64,000 nt of DNA from Acidobacteriota bacterium (GCA_016716435.1 JADJWI010000001.1:248001-312000); one strand, 5' to 3'. Counted from the stretch's first letter, positions 43,778-53,428 are shown. The notes: generated by a model from the sequence alone, not told the origin. Translations and numbers: made by a program.

Positions 43778-44245
43778 TCAGTCCGTACCGAATGGATTCG
43801 GTTCGCCCTCATAACCGAGGCCATCCTTAATGATTGTGTTGATCTGCGGGTGATGCAGTATCCGCGGCATATCAACAAAAATGTGTAGGATCTCGTGTAG
43901 AACGACCTTCTCCAGATCGTTGTCGGGTATCTCTTTCTTGAGAAAGAATTCACCGATATTAATCTCGTAGGTCCTCACATTCGCCGTCGCTCCGTATGTG
44001 TCCCAGTCAAAAGCGATGATCACGTCCTCCCAGATCTTCTTATAATTAGCTTTAAGGCGATCGCGACTGCGGCTTAGGCCCTTTGGTGGCTTAGGGTAAA
44101 GGTAGCCGTAAGACGTGATCACGGGCGTGCCCGAGATCTTCAGCAAGACAAGCTTCATCCGCTTGAGCAGAAAATTTTTGTCATCCACAATTCCCGGAAG
44201 CTCGGAAGCCCCCGGAACAAACGAATCAATATAAAGAAATGCCAT
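43778..44245 (-). CDS. Small protein with HEILH zincin-like motif, unrecognised family
   Basis: The 155-residue protein has no signal peptide. It begins MAFLYIDSFVPGASELPGIV and has a central basic segment (PPKGLSRSRDRLKANYKK). At residues 117-121 it has HEILH, within DLEKVVLHEILHIFVDMP, a match to the HExxH zinc-protease signature in a hydrophobic helix. A further His pair (LHHPQ) follows at about 131. GGAGG lies eight bases before the ATG. It could be a small metallopeptidase or a toxin-like zincin. I recognise no family. Confidence 0.7.
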   Translation of the reverse strand: MAFLYIDSFVPGASELPGIVDDKNFLLKRMKLVLLKISGTPVITSYGYLYPKPPKGLSRSRDRLKANYKKIWEDVIIAFDWDTYGATANVRTYEINIGEFFLKKEIPDNDLEKVVLHEILHIFVDMPRILHHPQINTIIKDGLGYEGEPNPFGTD

Positions 44246-44316
44246 TCCTTTCCTCCGTCCCCTTTATTCAATGACCGGGCGGACGCGAATTCGCAATTCT
44301 CGCCTGCCCGTTGCGA

Positions 44317-47300
44317 TCACTTCTGCCCCGATTCAGATTCCAGCGTTAGATCTGAAATATCCTCCGTCGCGAAGACTACACGAGGCAGGAACGAGAATCG
44401 CTTATGCCGGACTGAAACAATGTAATTCTCTCCAGCCGCAAGGTCTTCTAACTTGTAGTACCCGAACTGATTTGAAAGGGCCGTTCTTACCGTCCCCTCG
44501 GCGTCCGTCGCCGCAACGGTGGCGAACGCAATTCCTCGGCCGTTCGCCAGCACTCTACCCCCGATGGAGACATTGGCTGAGGTCGGCGCAAGAGTGGAGA
44601 AGAGCGTCCAATCAGAAAAATCGCTGACCGGTGAGGTTGTCGTTATCGTATTCGAAGTCGTGTCTAGCGTGGCCAGAATGGTATCAAATATGTCACCAGA
44701 CCCTGTGTATCGCTTGAGATCAAGCGACGTTTCAGGGATACCGTTAGGAAGATCTGATTCCTGATAGACAAAGCTTAGATTTGCCGTCAGTTCACCTAAT
44801 TCTGTAATACTCCAGAATCGCCGAAGAGCCGATGGTGCGTTAGGCACATTCGGGTGTGCTCCGGCGTTCGAACGGATCGTTAGGCTAGATGGATTGACTC
44901 CAAGTGCCGTCACGTTTGCGGTGACTGGCGAATATGAATCAGACGTGCCGGTGTGAAAGGTCTTGCTTCCGGCCGCGGTGTAGATCATTCGAAGATCGCC
45001 GTCTATATGGCCGCCAGTCCTCGTAACGGTCGTAGTCGCTCCTAGGATCAGAGTGTTTGCACCTGTTGAAAAGACGCCGCTCGATATCTCTAGACGTCCA
45101 ACCGGCGACACGTTTTCTATCGTCAGGTCGCCTCCGGTAAGTAACAGGCCGTTGGGACAAAGAAACAATAACCGGCTTATGACCCTGGACGAAGGAACCT
45201 CAAATCCGGTCGGAATGTTGGTCCCGGCATTTGCGTAAATTAACTGGAGTCCGGACGTGCCTAGACTAAAGGTTGGTGATGTATCAAATTCACCCGGCGG
45301 AGCAGTTTGCGTGTTCGCATTACCCCGCTGAACCAACCTCAACCCCGCCGCGGTTCCGCCTCCGATCAAGATCTTATCGCTGTTGATCAACGTGCCGCTG
45401 AACAGATTGATACGCGAAGTAACTACCTGTGGTGATGACGGGTCGATCGTCACATTGTTTACATTTGATATACCAAGCGTTTGAAGCGGAGTAGTCAGCG
45501 TACCGCCAGTGCCGGTCCCGGTATAAGTTTGTGGCCCGGTGCCGCTGAAATTGAAAGCTGAGACTGTTGCATCTGCCGTGGAGTTCAACGTGCCGTTGTT
45601 GGTAAAAAGCGGGCCGATCTGATTAAAGCGAAGAGCCGTAAGTCGAGTGTTGGCCTCGATCAGAGTGTTGCCCCGCGTGGAGAGGTCAGTCGCATTTGTC
45701 AGATGATTTGCGCTCGTGCCATTTGTCACGAGGTCGTAGACCGTCCCCGTCACGGTAAAGGTCTTCGCTGCTCCCGATGCGGCATTTCCCGTTTGAACGG
45801 TTCCTCCAGTCGAGTTGAATGCGGCTCCTAAATTGTCGAAGATGACGTTAGTAGAGCCGCAACCCGTTGGCGATGCCTGCAAAACAACGGTTCCCCCCGT
45901 CGTTTCATATTTTCCGATCACCAGAAAGGCCGTACCCGAACATGTTCCTTTTCCGGTGGTGATCGTTCCGCCTGACTGAGCAAAATTGGACACATTGATC
46001 GGACTTATCGTATCGATCTGTCCACCTTCAACGACCAGATCGCGGATGATCATGAGACTTTGAAGCACAACCGTACCTGCCGAAACCCGCAAGGATCCGC
46101 CATCCCTGATCTGCGGCGAAGCGGCGGCAAATGTAAAATTCGGATTGTCGATCCAAAGTCCAGTATCAACCGGGAGCAAAAATCCAAATACGTCATTGGA
46201 GAAAACTCGGTGCGTTCCCGTGAATGTTCCGGATATCTTGAGCACGCCGGTGAGCAATTCAAGGAATCCGGTTGATGATTCAACCGTCTGGCCTTTGACC
46301 GAAAAGTTCTGCGGATCCAACGTGACCGTGCGCGGTAGACCGTCGAACCCCTTGGAATCCATTGTGATGCGGAATACGTTCGTCACGGCACCGGTGCCGC
46401 CAAAGTTCGCGTCTTCCTTCCCGCGAAAAATTAAGTTTACGCCAGCGGTATTCGAATTGTTGGAAAAATCGAGCGTGCCGTTATTGATGAGATCTCCGTT
46501 AAGGTTTAACGTGTAAATGTTTGTGCCGGTGACTGACGCTCTGAAGATACTTCCGTTTTCAACCATGATCGATCTTGCGGTCAGCGAAGCATTTTGAATG
46601 GACGTGAATTCAAGTACGCCAAAAACGACGACGTCGTTTGCTTGTAAGCCTATTTGGTCGATGACGACAGTTGTGCCCACAGGGATCTCGACTCGATCAT
46701 TTTCCGACGGCACCGCATTGCCTTGCCATGTTGCCGGATCGCTCCAATTTCCGCCTGACGATGTCGCGAGAACGATTCCCGCAGCGATGGTAGCCTGATC
46801 GCCGGCTGCTGCAGGGCCAACCGCTCCTTCGGTCAAAGCCACGACGCGAAATGAGTAAGCGGTATTGGGCTTGAGACCGGTGATCACCGCCGAAGTCGCT
46901 CCTTCGCCAACAGCAGTTGCGGACTGAAACCCTTCTAATTCAAAAGGCCCGGATGCTTCGGGGTCCCGCCATCTTTTCGTTACCGTAATAGCTTTTTCGA
47001 TGACTGGAAGCGTTTCAAATCCTCGGGCTCGGTGTAAACTTTGCTCATCTTCCGCGACATGATCGACCAGCGTTTCGCGAAGATCTTCAAGCTCGGGCTG
47101 AAATTCTTCGGGGCCTTCTCGACTTTTTCGCTCCGCGGGCAGATCTTCTCTTAAATAGACCGCAAATCCCGTTTCGTTAGTTGAATTATCTGACCAATTG
47201 ATCGTCAAAGACGTTGCTGTAACATTTGCAAAACCTACATCGGACGGCGCAGAAGGAGCATTCGGCGTAAAGCGGAAGACTCGCCGCGAAGTGGTTGATG

Positions 47301-48045
47301 CAGATGTCAGCACAGAGATGGGTCCGATGGCATAGGTGTTCCCGCCAGTTCCTGTTGATGTAGCGTCGAAAGTCGGTTCCGGTGTTCCCGATTGCGGAGC
47401 GATCACCCTTCCGATCTCACCGGAATCCAGACCGGACGCGAATCCGATCTGGCCAGTTGAGGTAGCTATCGTTTGGTTCATTGACCCATATACGAACTCG
47501 ATCACACCGGTCGTTTCGTAGAGCCGGGCTTCGAACGTCATGTCGACCGATGTACCTGACGCGAATGAGCTCATATTGGCCCATTGCACGACAAGCACAC
47601 GTTCGGGTGCATTGCCAACCGTTCTGAAACGCACGGCGCCGCTTGCCGATGTTCTTAAATTGCCTGCAAAAGGGGCGATAACAGGCATCCCCAAATCCAC
47701 GCCGAGAGCCTGTGCAAAATTCCCATTGACAGGCTGTGTGCCAAGCCCGAGAAAGCCTTTTGTCGTTACCGAAAAATGGGAATATCGCATGGGTACGGTG
47801 TTTCCCTGATACTCACCCATGAAATAGAAATCGAACCCGATCGGGTGAACGACCGTGGTTGTTGTCGAAATGGTGCTCCGCCTGATCAACTGTTCGGAGT
47901 TCGCCATGTTGGTCAGCGAGCCATTTGTCGCCGTCGTAAACGTGTAGTTTGCGGTATTCGGAGCGGCCGAAACTGCGAAATGGAAGAAAATCAAACTTCC
48001 AATAACCGAAAGTAACAGATTGCTTTTTGTGATAAGTGAGGTCAT
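44317..48045 (-). CDS. Giant secreted protein with NIDO-like, FnIII and C-terminal regulatory-like module
   Basis: The 1242-residue product has a signal peptide (LLLSVIGSLIFFHFAVSAAP). A beta domain follows (GFDFYFMGEYQGNTVPMRYS), resembling nidogen-type extracellular domains. A fibronectin-III-like domain (PSAPSDVGFANVTATSLTIN to TAYSFRVVALTEGAVG) is interrupted by about 75 highly charged residues (EEFQPELEDLRETLVDHVAE). Then comes a long Gly/Thr/Asn-rich beta-helix-like region with repeated TGGTVQTGN-type strands. The last 85 residues are a regulatory-like domain (NVSIGGRVLANGRGIAFATV, QFGYYKLEDLAAGENYIVSV). GGGA precedes the ATG at 48045. It is probably a cell-surface or adhesin-like protein. 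Confidence 0.8.
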   Translation of the reverse strand: MTSLITKSNLLLSVIGSLIFFHFAVSAAPNTANYTFTTATNGSLTNMANSEQLIRRSTISTTTTVVHPIGFDFYFMGEYQGNTVPMRYSHFSVTTKGFLGLGTQPVNGNFAQALGVDLGMPVIAPFAGNLRTSASGAVRFRTVGNAPERVLVVQWANMSSFASGTSVDMTFEARLYETTGVIEFVYGSMNQTIATSTGQIGFASGLDSGEIGRVIAPQSGTPEPTFDATSTGTGGNTYAIGPISVLTSASTTSRRVFRFTPNAPSAPSDVGFANVTATSLTINWSDNSTNETGFAVYLREDLPAERKSREGPEEFQPELEDLRETLVDHVAEDEQSLHRARGFETLPVIEKAITVTKRWRDPEASGPFELEGFQSATAVGEGATSAVITGLKPNTAYSFRVVALTEGAVGPAAAGDQATIAAGIVLATSSGGNWSDPATWQGNAVPSENDRVEIPVGTTVVIDQIGLQANDVVVFGVLEFTSIQNASLTARSIMVENGSIFRASVTGTNIYTLNLNGDLINNGTLDFSNNSNTAGVNLIFRGKEDANFGGTGAVTNVFRITMDSKGFDGLPRTVTLDPQNFSVKGQTVESSTGFLELLTGVLKISGTFTGTHRVFSNDVFGFLLPVDTGLWIDNPNFTFAAASPQIRDGGSLRVSAGTVVLQSLMIIRDLVVEGGQIDTISPINVSNFAQSGGTITTGKGTCSGTAFLVIGKYETTGGTVVLQASPTGCGSTNVIFDNLGAAFNSTGGTVQTGNAASGAAKTFTVTGTVYDLVTNGTSANHLTNATDLSTRGNTLIEANTRLTALRFNQIGPLFTNNGTLNSTADATVSAFNFSGTGPQTYTGTGTGGTLTTPLQTLGISNVNNVTIDPSSPQVVTSRINLFSGTLINSDKILIGGGTAAGLRLVQRGNANTQTAPPGEFDTSPTFSLGTSGLQLIYANAGTNIPTGFEVPSSRVISRLLFLCPNGLLLTGGDLTIENVSPVGRLEISSGVFSTGANTLILGATTTVTRTGGHIDGDLRMIYTAAGSKTFHTGTSDSYSPVTANVTALGVNPSSLTIRSNAGAHPNVPNAPSALRRFWSITELGELTANLSFVYQESDLPNGIPETSLDLKRYTGSGDIFDTILATLDTTSNTITTTSPVSDFSDWTLFSTLAPTSANVSIGGRVLANGRGIAFATVAATDAEGTVRTALSNQFGYYKLEDLAAGENYIVSVRHKRFSFLPRVVFATEDISDLTLESESGQK

Positions 48046-48162
48046 TTGTTTTCCCTTTCTCGCTATTTCTCTGCCCGTTAAGGTATGCAGGTCGTTTCCG
48101 TAAATAATTCCTGTGTCCAGTTTCACTGGTCCACCGATCGTTTGCCGGGCCCTCAGAATGCA

Positions 48163-48987
48163 CTACTGACAGACAGTTTGTGACTGGATAAAGAAACGTT
48201 GCCCATTTAGGCCGACCTCGTTCGAGGCTTGGCGTGCCGAGAGCGTGTAGGAAGTCGTACCACCGCTGTTGAATCTCAGAAGCAGGCTGCCGCCGTTCGG
48301 GGCGATGGACCACGACCCGGCGTGTCCGCCTCTCGCCGCAAAGCTTCCTCCATCGGAATTGCCCGGGCTGAATCCGCCCATTCCGGTCGATTGGTAAAAG
48401 GTTCCGTCACTGCAAAGAACAATATCCTTGCGTTCCGAATAGCCGCTCGCGGTGTAGAGATAAGTTAGCTGTTTTCCGGTGAGGCCCTGACGAACCCTCT
48501 GGGCGACTGCGGAGACTTGCGGCGGGTGAAACGTCATTGAATTGGCGACCGCGAGAGCCGTGTTAAAGCCCCGTTCCGAATTCGCGTTATCGGTTAACGC
48601 AACTATTGCTACACCGCCGCCATCGCTCCGATAAACTACGGCCGTATCAATTATCGCTAGTCCCTGCGGCGTGTTCCCGGATGTTCTGAAGATCTTTCCT
48701 CCGCGAATGTCCTGGTGGCCGCCAACTAGCTGAAGGCCGTCTTTTTCAAGATTCGCATCGGCCATGAATGCGTTGTGGTCGCGATAGTTGTGGGCCTTGA
48801 CCACCAGAATGATGTTCTGGCCCGGCTCTACGAATGCGTATCCTTCCGCGGTGGCGTTCGAAGCCCAGCCCTTAGGTGCAACGAAACTATATCCTTCGGC
48901 CTCGTTCGTGGTTCGAACTTCCCCGTTTTGGGCATATGTACTCTCGAAGAATAACGTCGCGGCGATAAATAGAATTAGGATCTTCAT
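48163..48987 (-). CDS. Exported protein of unknown function
   Basis: The 274-residue product has a signal peptide (MKILILFIAATLFFESTYAQ). A domain follows that resembles periplasmic PsbP/lipoprotein-like stress proteins (SFVAPKGWASNATAEGYAFV, LQLVGGHQDIRGGKIFRTSG, GFNTALAVANSMTFHPPQ). The C-terminal part contains SDGTFYQSTGMGGFSPGNS and RGGHAGSWSIAPNGG, a pattern also seen in beta-sandwich lipocalin-like modules. It lies between the two giant secreted proteins on the same strand. No function can be assigned. Confidence 0.7.
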   Translation of the reverse strand: MKILILFIAATLFFESTYAQNGEVRTTNEAEGYSFVAPKGWASNATAEGYAFVEPGQNIILVVKAHNYRDHNAFMADANLEKDGLQLVGGHQDIRGGKIFRTSGNTPQGLAIIDTAVVYRSDGGGVAIVALTDNANSERGFNTALAVANSMTFHPPQVSAVAQRVRQGLTGKQLTYLYTASGYSERKDIVLCSDGTFYQSTGMGGFSPGNSDGGSFAARGGHAGSWSIAPNGGSLLLRFNSGGTTSYTLSARQASNEVGLNGQRFFIQSQTVCQ

Positions 48988-49190
48988 ATATTTCCGTCGG
49001 TGCAAAATGCCGGTCTTTTCGCTTTTAAAGCGGGCTGATCTTTTCGGCTGAGTTCAGCGTTTTTGTTAGTTTAGGCGAGTCCGCATCTCGAGTCTTGAGG
49101 AAAACCTTAGCAATTTGTGAGTAATTGCAAAGGCTGCGTTGGAACGGTCCCGCAACGAGCCTCTTTCCGTCGACGCGGGCAATTCCGAAT

Positions 49191-49226
49191 AAAAAAAAGA
49201 GAGGCGGATCGCTCCGCCCCTCTTTT
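49191..49226 (-). terminator. Rho-independent terminator after the 49247 gene
   Basis: On the minus strand AGAGGGGCGGA and TCCGCCTCTCT pair around a four-base loop, followed by eight T residues. It lies about 20 bases after the stop of the giant beta-helix gene. Confidence 0.85.
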
Positions 49227-49246
49227 TGCCCTAAATCGGCTTTGAT

Positions 49247-52200
49247 TTAAGGTTCGCTGCCGATGAAGTTTACGTTATCGACATCGCCCTGCAGGTTGAT
49301 TTCCTGCGAAGGATTGGCGAAAACGTATCGCCGCGGATGCGAGACCGTTACGGTGTAGGTAACGTTCGTCGGAACCGCCGGGAAGGTGAACCGGCCGAAG
49401 CTGTTGGTTATCACGGTGAAACCAACGTCGCCAAAGGCTGGTCCGGTTAGCGTTACCGTCACGAACGCGAGTCCGTTCTGGCCTGCGTCTGTAACTTGTC
49501 CTGAGATGACAGCTGGTGGGCCGGGCTCGCTAACAACGTACTCGTCCGCTCCGATGTCCGGAGTGGCCGCGTCGCGGGTCTGGCCATCGAGGTCAGTGGT
49601 GATGCCGGCGATCGGTGCCGCGGCTCCGATCATCGGGCTGCCTGCCGTAATGTGCAGGTCGCTTGCCGAAACGAACAGCGGATTGACCGCCAACGAGTTT
49701 GCATCTTGCGTTGTGGCCGTCTGCCAATCGCCAAGCGTCACTCGTGCCGATCCGCCAATGAACCCTACATTCTCGGCTGAGAAGTAGTTGTTATTGTTGA
49801 TCGTGCCGAAGATGCTTGCCGGAGCAAGGCTGTAAACGCTGTAGCGAGTAGCACCGGAGGTCTGCGTATTTGCAAAGATGTTGTTCCTAGCATTTACCGC
49901 TCCCGCCGCCGTTACCGCCGCCGAAACGAACATCGCGGAGGTCGTTCCCGATGCCTGATTCGTGCCCATGTTCACCGAGTTGTAGTAAACATTCCAGCCC
50001 GAACCACCGGTGATTGAGATGCCGTGGCCGTTGCTCGCAACGGTTGCTGAGCCAGTTGCCCCGATATCGTCGATCATGTTGTTCGTGATCGAGACGTTTG
50101 ATGCCGTGGAGGTAGCGATGACCGAAATGCCGAATGCACCCGTGCCGCTGGAGCTCACGTTCTTGATGTTTCGAATCACGTTGTTTGCGACAACACCATT
50201 CGTCGAAAGCAGACCGACCTGAATTCCGCTCATCGCCGCCGTCGTGGTAGCCGTCGAGCGGACACCGTTGACTGTATTATTCGCGATCACGAAGTTGTTC
50301 GCATTGCCGATCAACATACCGCGGAAGATGTTGTTGTCGTTTGTCTCATTCGAACCGAGCGTATTGCCGATAATGGTCCAGCCCTCATCGATGTTTGCGG
50401 CTGTTCCGCCGCGAACATAGAGCGAGTTCTGAACGCGATAGATCCAGTTGTTCTGGATGGTGTTGTTGTTCTGCGGTCCTTCGCCGTCGTTTCCGATCGT
50501 TACGCTGCTACCGGTCAGGATGCCGGCGGTCGTCGTTGAGTTGGGGATCGCCGCACCATTGATTATGGTGTTCCGGATGACGTTATTGTTACAGCCGTTT
50601 GTCCCGATCGTCTTCATCCAGATGACGGTTGAAGTTCCGGTCTGATTGTTCGTGATGGTTAGATCGCGAGTCGTTCCACCCGGTGTGAGCGAGCCATCGA
50701 TGACCAAACGATCCGTACCATTGAGGTTGATCAGGCCATTGCTTGTAGCACCGGATCCGCTGATAACGCGAGCCGCTCCTGAAGGCCTGATCGTGAGCGT
50801 GTAACCGCCGGGGCCGTCCTCGGCAAATTCATTAAGGCCGACCGCTCCCGTTTCTGCAGTGAGGTCAGACGTAATGAGGATGGTCGTGTTACCGGCGAGT
50901 GTGAAGCCGCTGTTGAGTGCTTCAAAAAGACCGCCGGCGTTGGTCAACGATGTGATAGCCTCACCTGTTCCAACGTTAACCGTGGCAGGAAGTGCCCCAA
51001 CGATCAGGTAGCTGTTCGGCGTTGGTGGTGGGCTTATGATTGTTGTGACGTCAGCGGCCGTCCCGCCGCCCGGATTTGTTCCGATATTCGGAGGCACAGC
51101 GATGTCCTGTGCGATCGTGAAGTACGAGACCGTATCCCCGAGAGCTACTCCTCCCAGAAGTGCGACGTCGATCGTGCAGTCCCAGGTTCCGTTAGTTCCG
51201 GTTCCGCCAGTCAGAACGCAAGGCGTTGCGGCGTAAGAACCTGCGTTCTTCCGGTAGTATATACGCGGAACCAAAACACCCGCTGTCGCAACTCCGGTCT
51301 CATCCGTGACTGTCATCGTTAGCACTCGGTTCCCCGTTTGTGAAGTGTTGCCAAACGGAGTGTAGTTTTGAGCCGGCGGGAGGAAGTCCGTTACGAAGAC
51401 TCCCGCAAATTCATCTGCACCGATGTCCGGCGTCGTTACATTACGGGCCTGCCCATCGATGTCCGATCCGACGCTGACGCCTGTTCCACGTGATTCAAGC
51501 GGAGTAGCCGTGCTATCCGGAATGTGAAGGTCCGTATTGCTGACGAACGGTGGAGCTCCGGTAAATGCGAACGAAGCATTGTCGTTTGTCCCGGCCGCCG
51601 AAAGAGTGCTCGTGTAAGCACGCAGGTTCGTAGCCGGTGTGGTCGTAGTCGGGTTAAAGTCCGCGACCGTGAAATTGACGCTGGTCGCAAATGCAGTTCC
51701 GGACTGGCCGAGCGTGTTGAGCGCATCGCCGCCCGCGAACATGCCGTTGTTGTTCATCGTCAGGTTCATCGTGGCCGTTCCGCTCGGCGGAAGATAGACG
51801 ACCGTATTTCGCGTACCGGCCGGGTTTCCGCCGGCGATCTGGTTCGAGAAAAGGTTGTTGCGGACATCAATGCCGGTTCGGAGGTTTGAGATGACGACAA
51901 ACGCTGCCGTCAGGTTCGTGCTGGTCGTACCGCCCATGTTACCGGAGAGGTGAACTGAGTTGTGGTAGATAAAGTGGTCGTTTCCGGCGGCGATCCGGAT
52001 ACCATATGCTCCAAATGTCGTCCCGAAACCGCCCGTTCCGGTAGTTTGGTCATTGATGATGTTCGAAATGAAGTTGTTTCTCACCGTGTGGCCATTACCG
52101 CCGCCGAGATTTACCCCGTATGCCGACCAGGTGTTTGGGTTGTTGTTCTTCACCCGGTTTACGCGGTTTCTTTCGACCACTGCGGCCGTGGCTGTCGAGC

Positions 52201-53218
52201 TCAGGACGCCGACCGCGATGCCGTGGTTCGCCGCACTCGAGGGGATATAGCCCTCAACATAAATAGTGTTTTCGTTGATCAGCGCGTCGGTTGAACCACC
52301 GATGGTGATCCCTGCGGCCGTCACCTGATCAACATCGCCGGCCACCGGATTTCCGATCTCATTCTCAAAGATATCAAGTCCGCCAAGAACCGTTGCGGCA
52401 GACGCATTCATTGAGATGCCCCGAGCGGCCGTAACGATCCGGTTGTTGTCGATCTCAAAGCCCGAGGCGGTAGCTCCGGCCCCAACGCCCGTCGTGACCG
52501 ATGTGATCGCAGTCGGGGCTGTAACATCGCCCGATGCGTTTGGCCCTAGAAAAATGCCGAACGTTGTATTTGCCGAGCCCGTCGTCGAAGTTGCGGTCGA
52601 AATATTCTGTCCGGTCGAACTCCCGACAATATTCAAGTTTCTGATGCGATTATCGTTTGCAGTAGTGACGGTTGTCGTGTTCAAAGCCACCCGAATGACT
52701 GATGTGAACGTAACCGTATTCGCTGCTGTATTCTGAATGGTTAGGTCCTTGTTCGTTCCTGGTGTATTCGGGTTATCACCATCGATTGTGACATTGTCAG
52801 CACCATTAAGTTCTATCAACCCTCTGCCCTGAAGACTCGGCCCGGAGATGGATACATTGTCACCGCCGGGTTGGATAAGGAGTGTTGAGTACGATGCAGC
52901 TCCCGCTCCGCTTGAGTTGAGGACCGCCGATCCAGGCTCGGTCGTGTTCGAAAAGATCGTGATGGTCACGGCGCCGGTGTGAGTACCCGCATTGATGGCA
53001 TCAAATGCGGCCGTAAGGGTAGAATATTGCCCGTTGCCGGGATTTACGACCACACTTGCCCCGAAGGCGGGTCGAGGCTCGGCACCTACGCGGGTTTTCT
53101 GGTCTGCCGAAACAGGTGCGGCAAGATCCATCGTCAAACCGACCGCGAAGAGCGATGCCATAACGAACACCACCGCTGCAGGCCGGTAGTGCCTGAAGAT
53201 ACTTGAGATATCGATCAT
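49247..53218 (-). CDS. Giant secreted parallel beta-helix protein with internal duplication
   Basis: The 1323-residue product has a signal-type N-terminus (YRPAAVVFVMASLFAVGLTM, then APVSADQ). Two large right-handed beta-helix regions follow. Each opens with a similar entry (VVVNPGNGQYSTLTAAFDAI; VNVGTGEAITSLTNAGGLFE) and DNVTIDGDNPNTPGTNKDLT / RLVIDGSLTPGGTTRDLTIT, followed by PbH1-type N-x-I/V repeats (RNNFISNIIND, VVANNVIRNIKNV). A spacer with a Cys pair (CVLTGGTGTNGTWDC) separates them. The last 85 residues form the shared regulatory-like module. GGAGG lies nine bases before the ATG. It is probably a surface polysaccharide-binding or adhesive protein. Confidence 0.85.
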   Translation of the reverse strand: MIDISSIFRHYRPAAVVFVMASLFAVGLTMDLAAPVSADQKTRVGAEPRPAFGASVVVNPGNGQYSTLTAAFDAINAGTHTGAVTITIFSNTTEPGSAVLNSSGAGAASYSTLLIQPGGDNVSISGPSLQGRGLIELNGADNVTIDGDNPNTPGTNKDLTIQNTAANTVTFTSVIRVALNTTTVTTANDNRIRNLNIVGSSTGQNISTATSTTGSANTTFGIFLGPNASGDVTAPTAITSVTTGVGAGATASGFEIDNNRIVTAARGISMNASAATVLGGLDIFENEIGNPVAGDVDQVTAAGITIGGSTDALINENTIYVEGYIPSSAANHGIAVGVLSSTATAAVVERNRVNRVKNNNPNTWSAYGVNLGGGNGHTVRNNFISNIINDQTTGTGGFGTTFGAYGIRIAAGNDHFIYHNSVHLSGNMGGTTSTNLTAAFVVISNLRTGIDVRNNLFSNQIAGGNPAGTRNTVVYLPPSGTATMNLTMNNNGMFAGGDALNTLGQSGTAFATSVNFTVADFNPTTTTPATNLRAYTSTLSAAGTNDNASFAFTGAPPFVSNTDLHIPDSTATPLESRGTGVSVGSDIDGQARNVTTPDIGADEFAGVFVTDFLPPAQNYTPFGNTSQTGNRVLTMTVTDETGVATAGVLVPRIYYRKNAGSYAATPCVLTGGTGTNGTWDCTIDVALLGGVALGDTVSYFTIAQDIAVPPNIGTNPGGGTAADVTTIISPPPTPNSYLIVGALPATVNVGTGEAITSLTNAGGLFEALNSGFTLAGNTTILITSDLTAETGAVGLNEFAEDGPGGYTLTIRPSGAARVISGSGATSNGLINLNGTDRLVIDGSLTPGGTTRDLTITNNQTGTSTVIWMKTIGTNGCNNNVIRNTIINGAAIPNSTTTAGILTGSSVTIGNDGEGPQNNNTIQNNWIYRVQNSLYVRGGTAANIDEGWTIIGNTLGSNETNDNNIFRGMLIGNANNFVIANNTVNGVRSTATTTAAMSGIQVGLLSTNGVVANNVIRNIKNVSSSGTGAFGISVIATSTASNVSITNNMIDDIGATGSATVASNGHGISITGGSGWNVYYNSVNMGTNQASGTTSAMFVSAAVTAAGAVNARNNIFANTQTSGATRYSVYSLAPASIFGTINNNNYFSAENVGFIGGSARVTLGDWQTATTQDANSLAVNPLFVSASDLHITAGSPMIGAAAPIAGITTDLDGQTRDAATPDIGADEYVVSEPGPPAVISGQVTDAGQNGLAFVTVTLTGPAFGDVGFTVITNSFGRFTFPAVPTNVTYTVTVSHPRRYVFANPSQEINLQGDVDNVNFIGSEP

Positions 53219-53393
53219 TTTATCCTCCAAAAGATAAGGTCAAAGAACCCGGCCCGGAGTGCGGTTGGTCAGCACGCTTCGAACCCATAGTGGGCCGGCG
53301 ATCGCCGGTACGGTAGCCGCCAGAAGTTCCCAAAAGATGGGCACTTACGGCTTCCGCGGTCAAACGCGGGCACAATGCAATGAAATGGACTGT
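53219..53393 (-). ncRNA. Candidate structured leader of the giant beta-helix gene
   Basis: About 175 nt lie between the predicted transcription start and the ATG. On the coding strand are the perfect palindrome CCGGCGATCGCCGG, the hairpin CCCA/TGGG, GTGC/GCAC, and a final GGAGG ribosome site. The stem-rich nature suggests post-transcriptional control. It does not match the c-di-GMP riboswitch core that I checked for. Confidence 0.4.
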
Positions 53394-53399
53394 GTGATG

Positions 53400-53428
53400 A
53401 AAATAGAGCGAAGTCTGGAATAAGTCAA
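53400..53428 (-). promoter_or_regulatory. Promoter of the giant beta-helix gene
   Basis: On the minus strand TTGACT (53423-53428), a 17-nt spacer and TATTTT (53400-53405). Five of six -35 bases match consensus. It lies about 180 bases before the start codon. Confidence 0.65.

Noticed and set aside
53219..53393. c-di-GMP-I (GEMM) riboswitch in the leader of the giant gene
   Set aside because: The conserved GEMM core (ACGCACAGGGCAAACC) and its tetraloop-receptor pairing are absent; only general stem content is shared.
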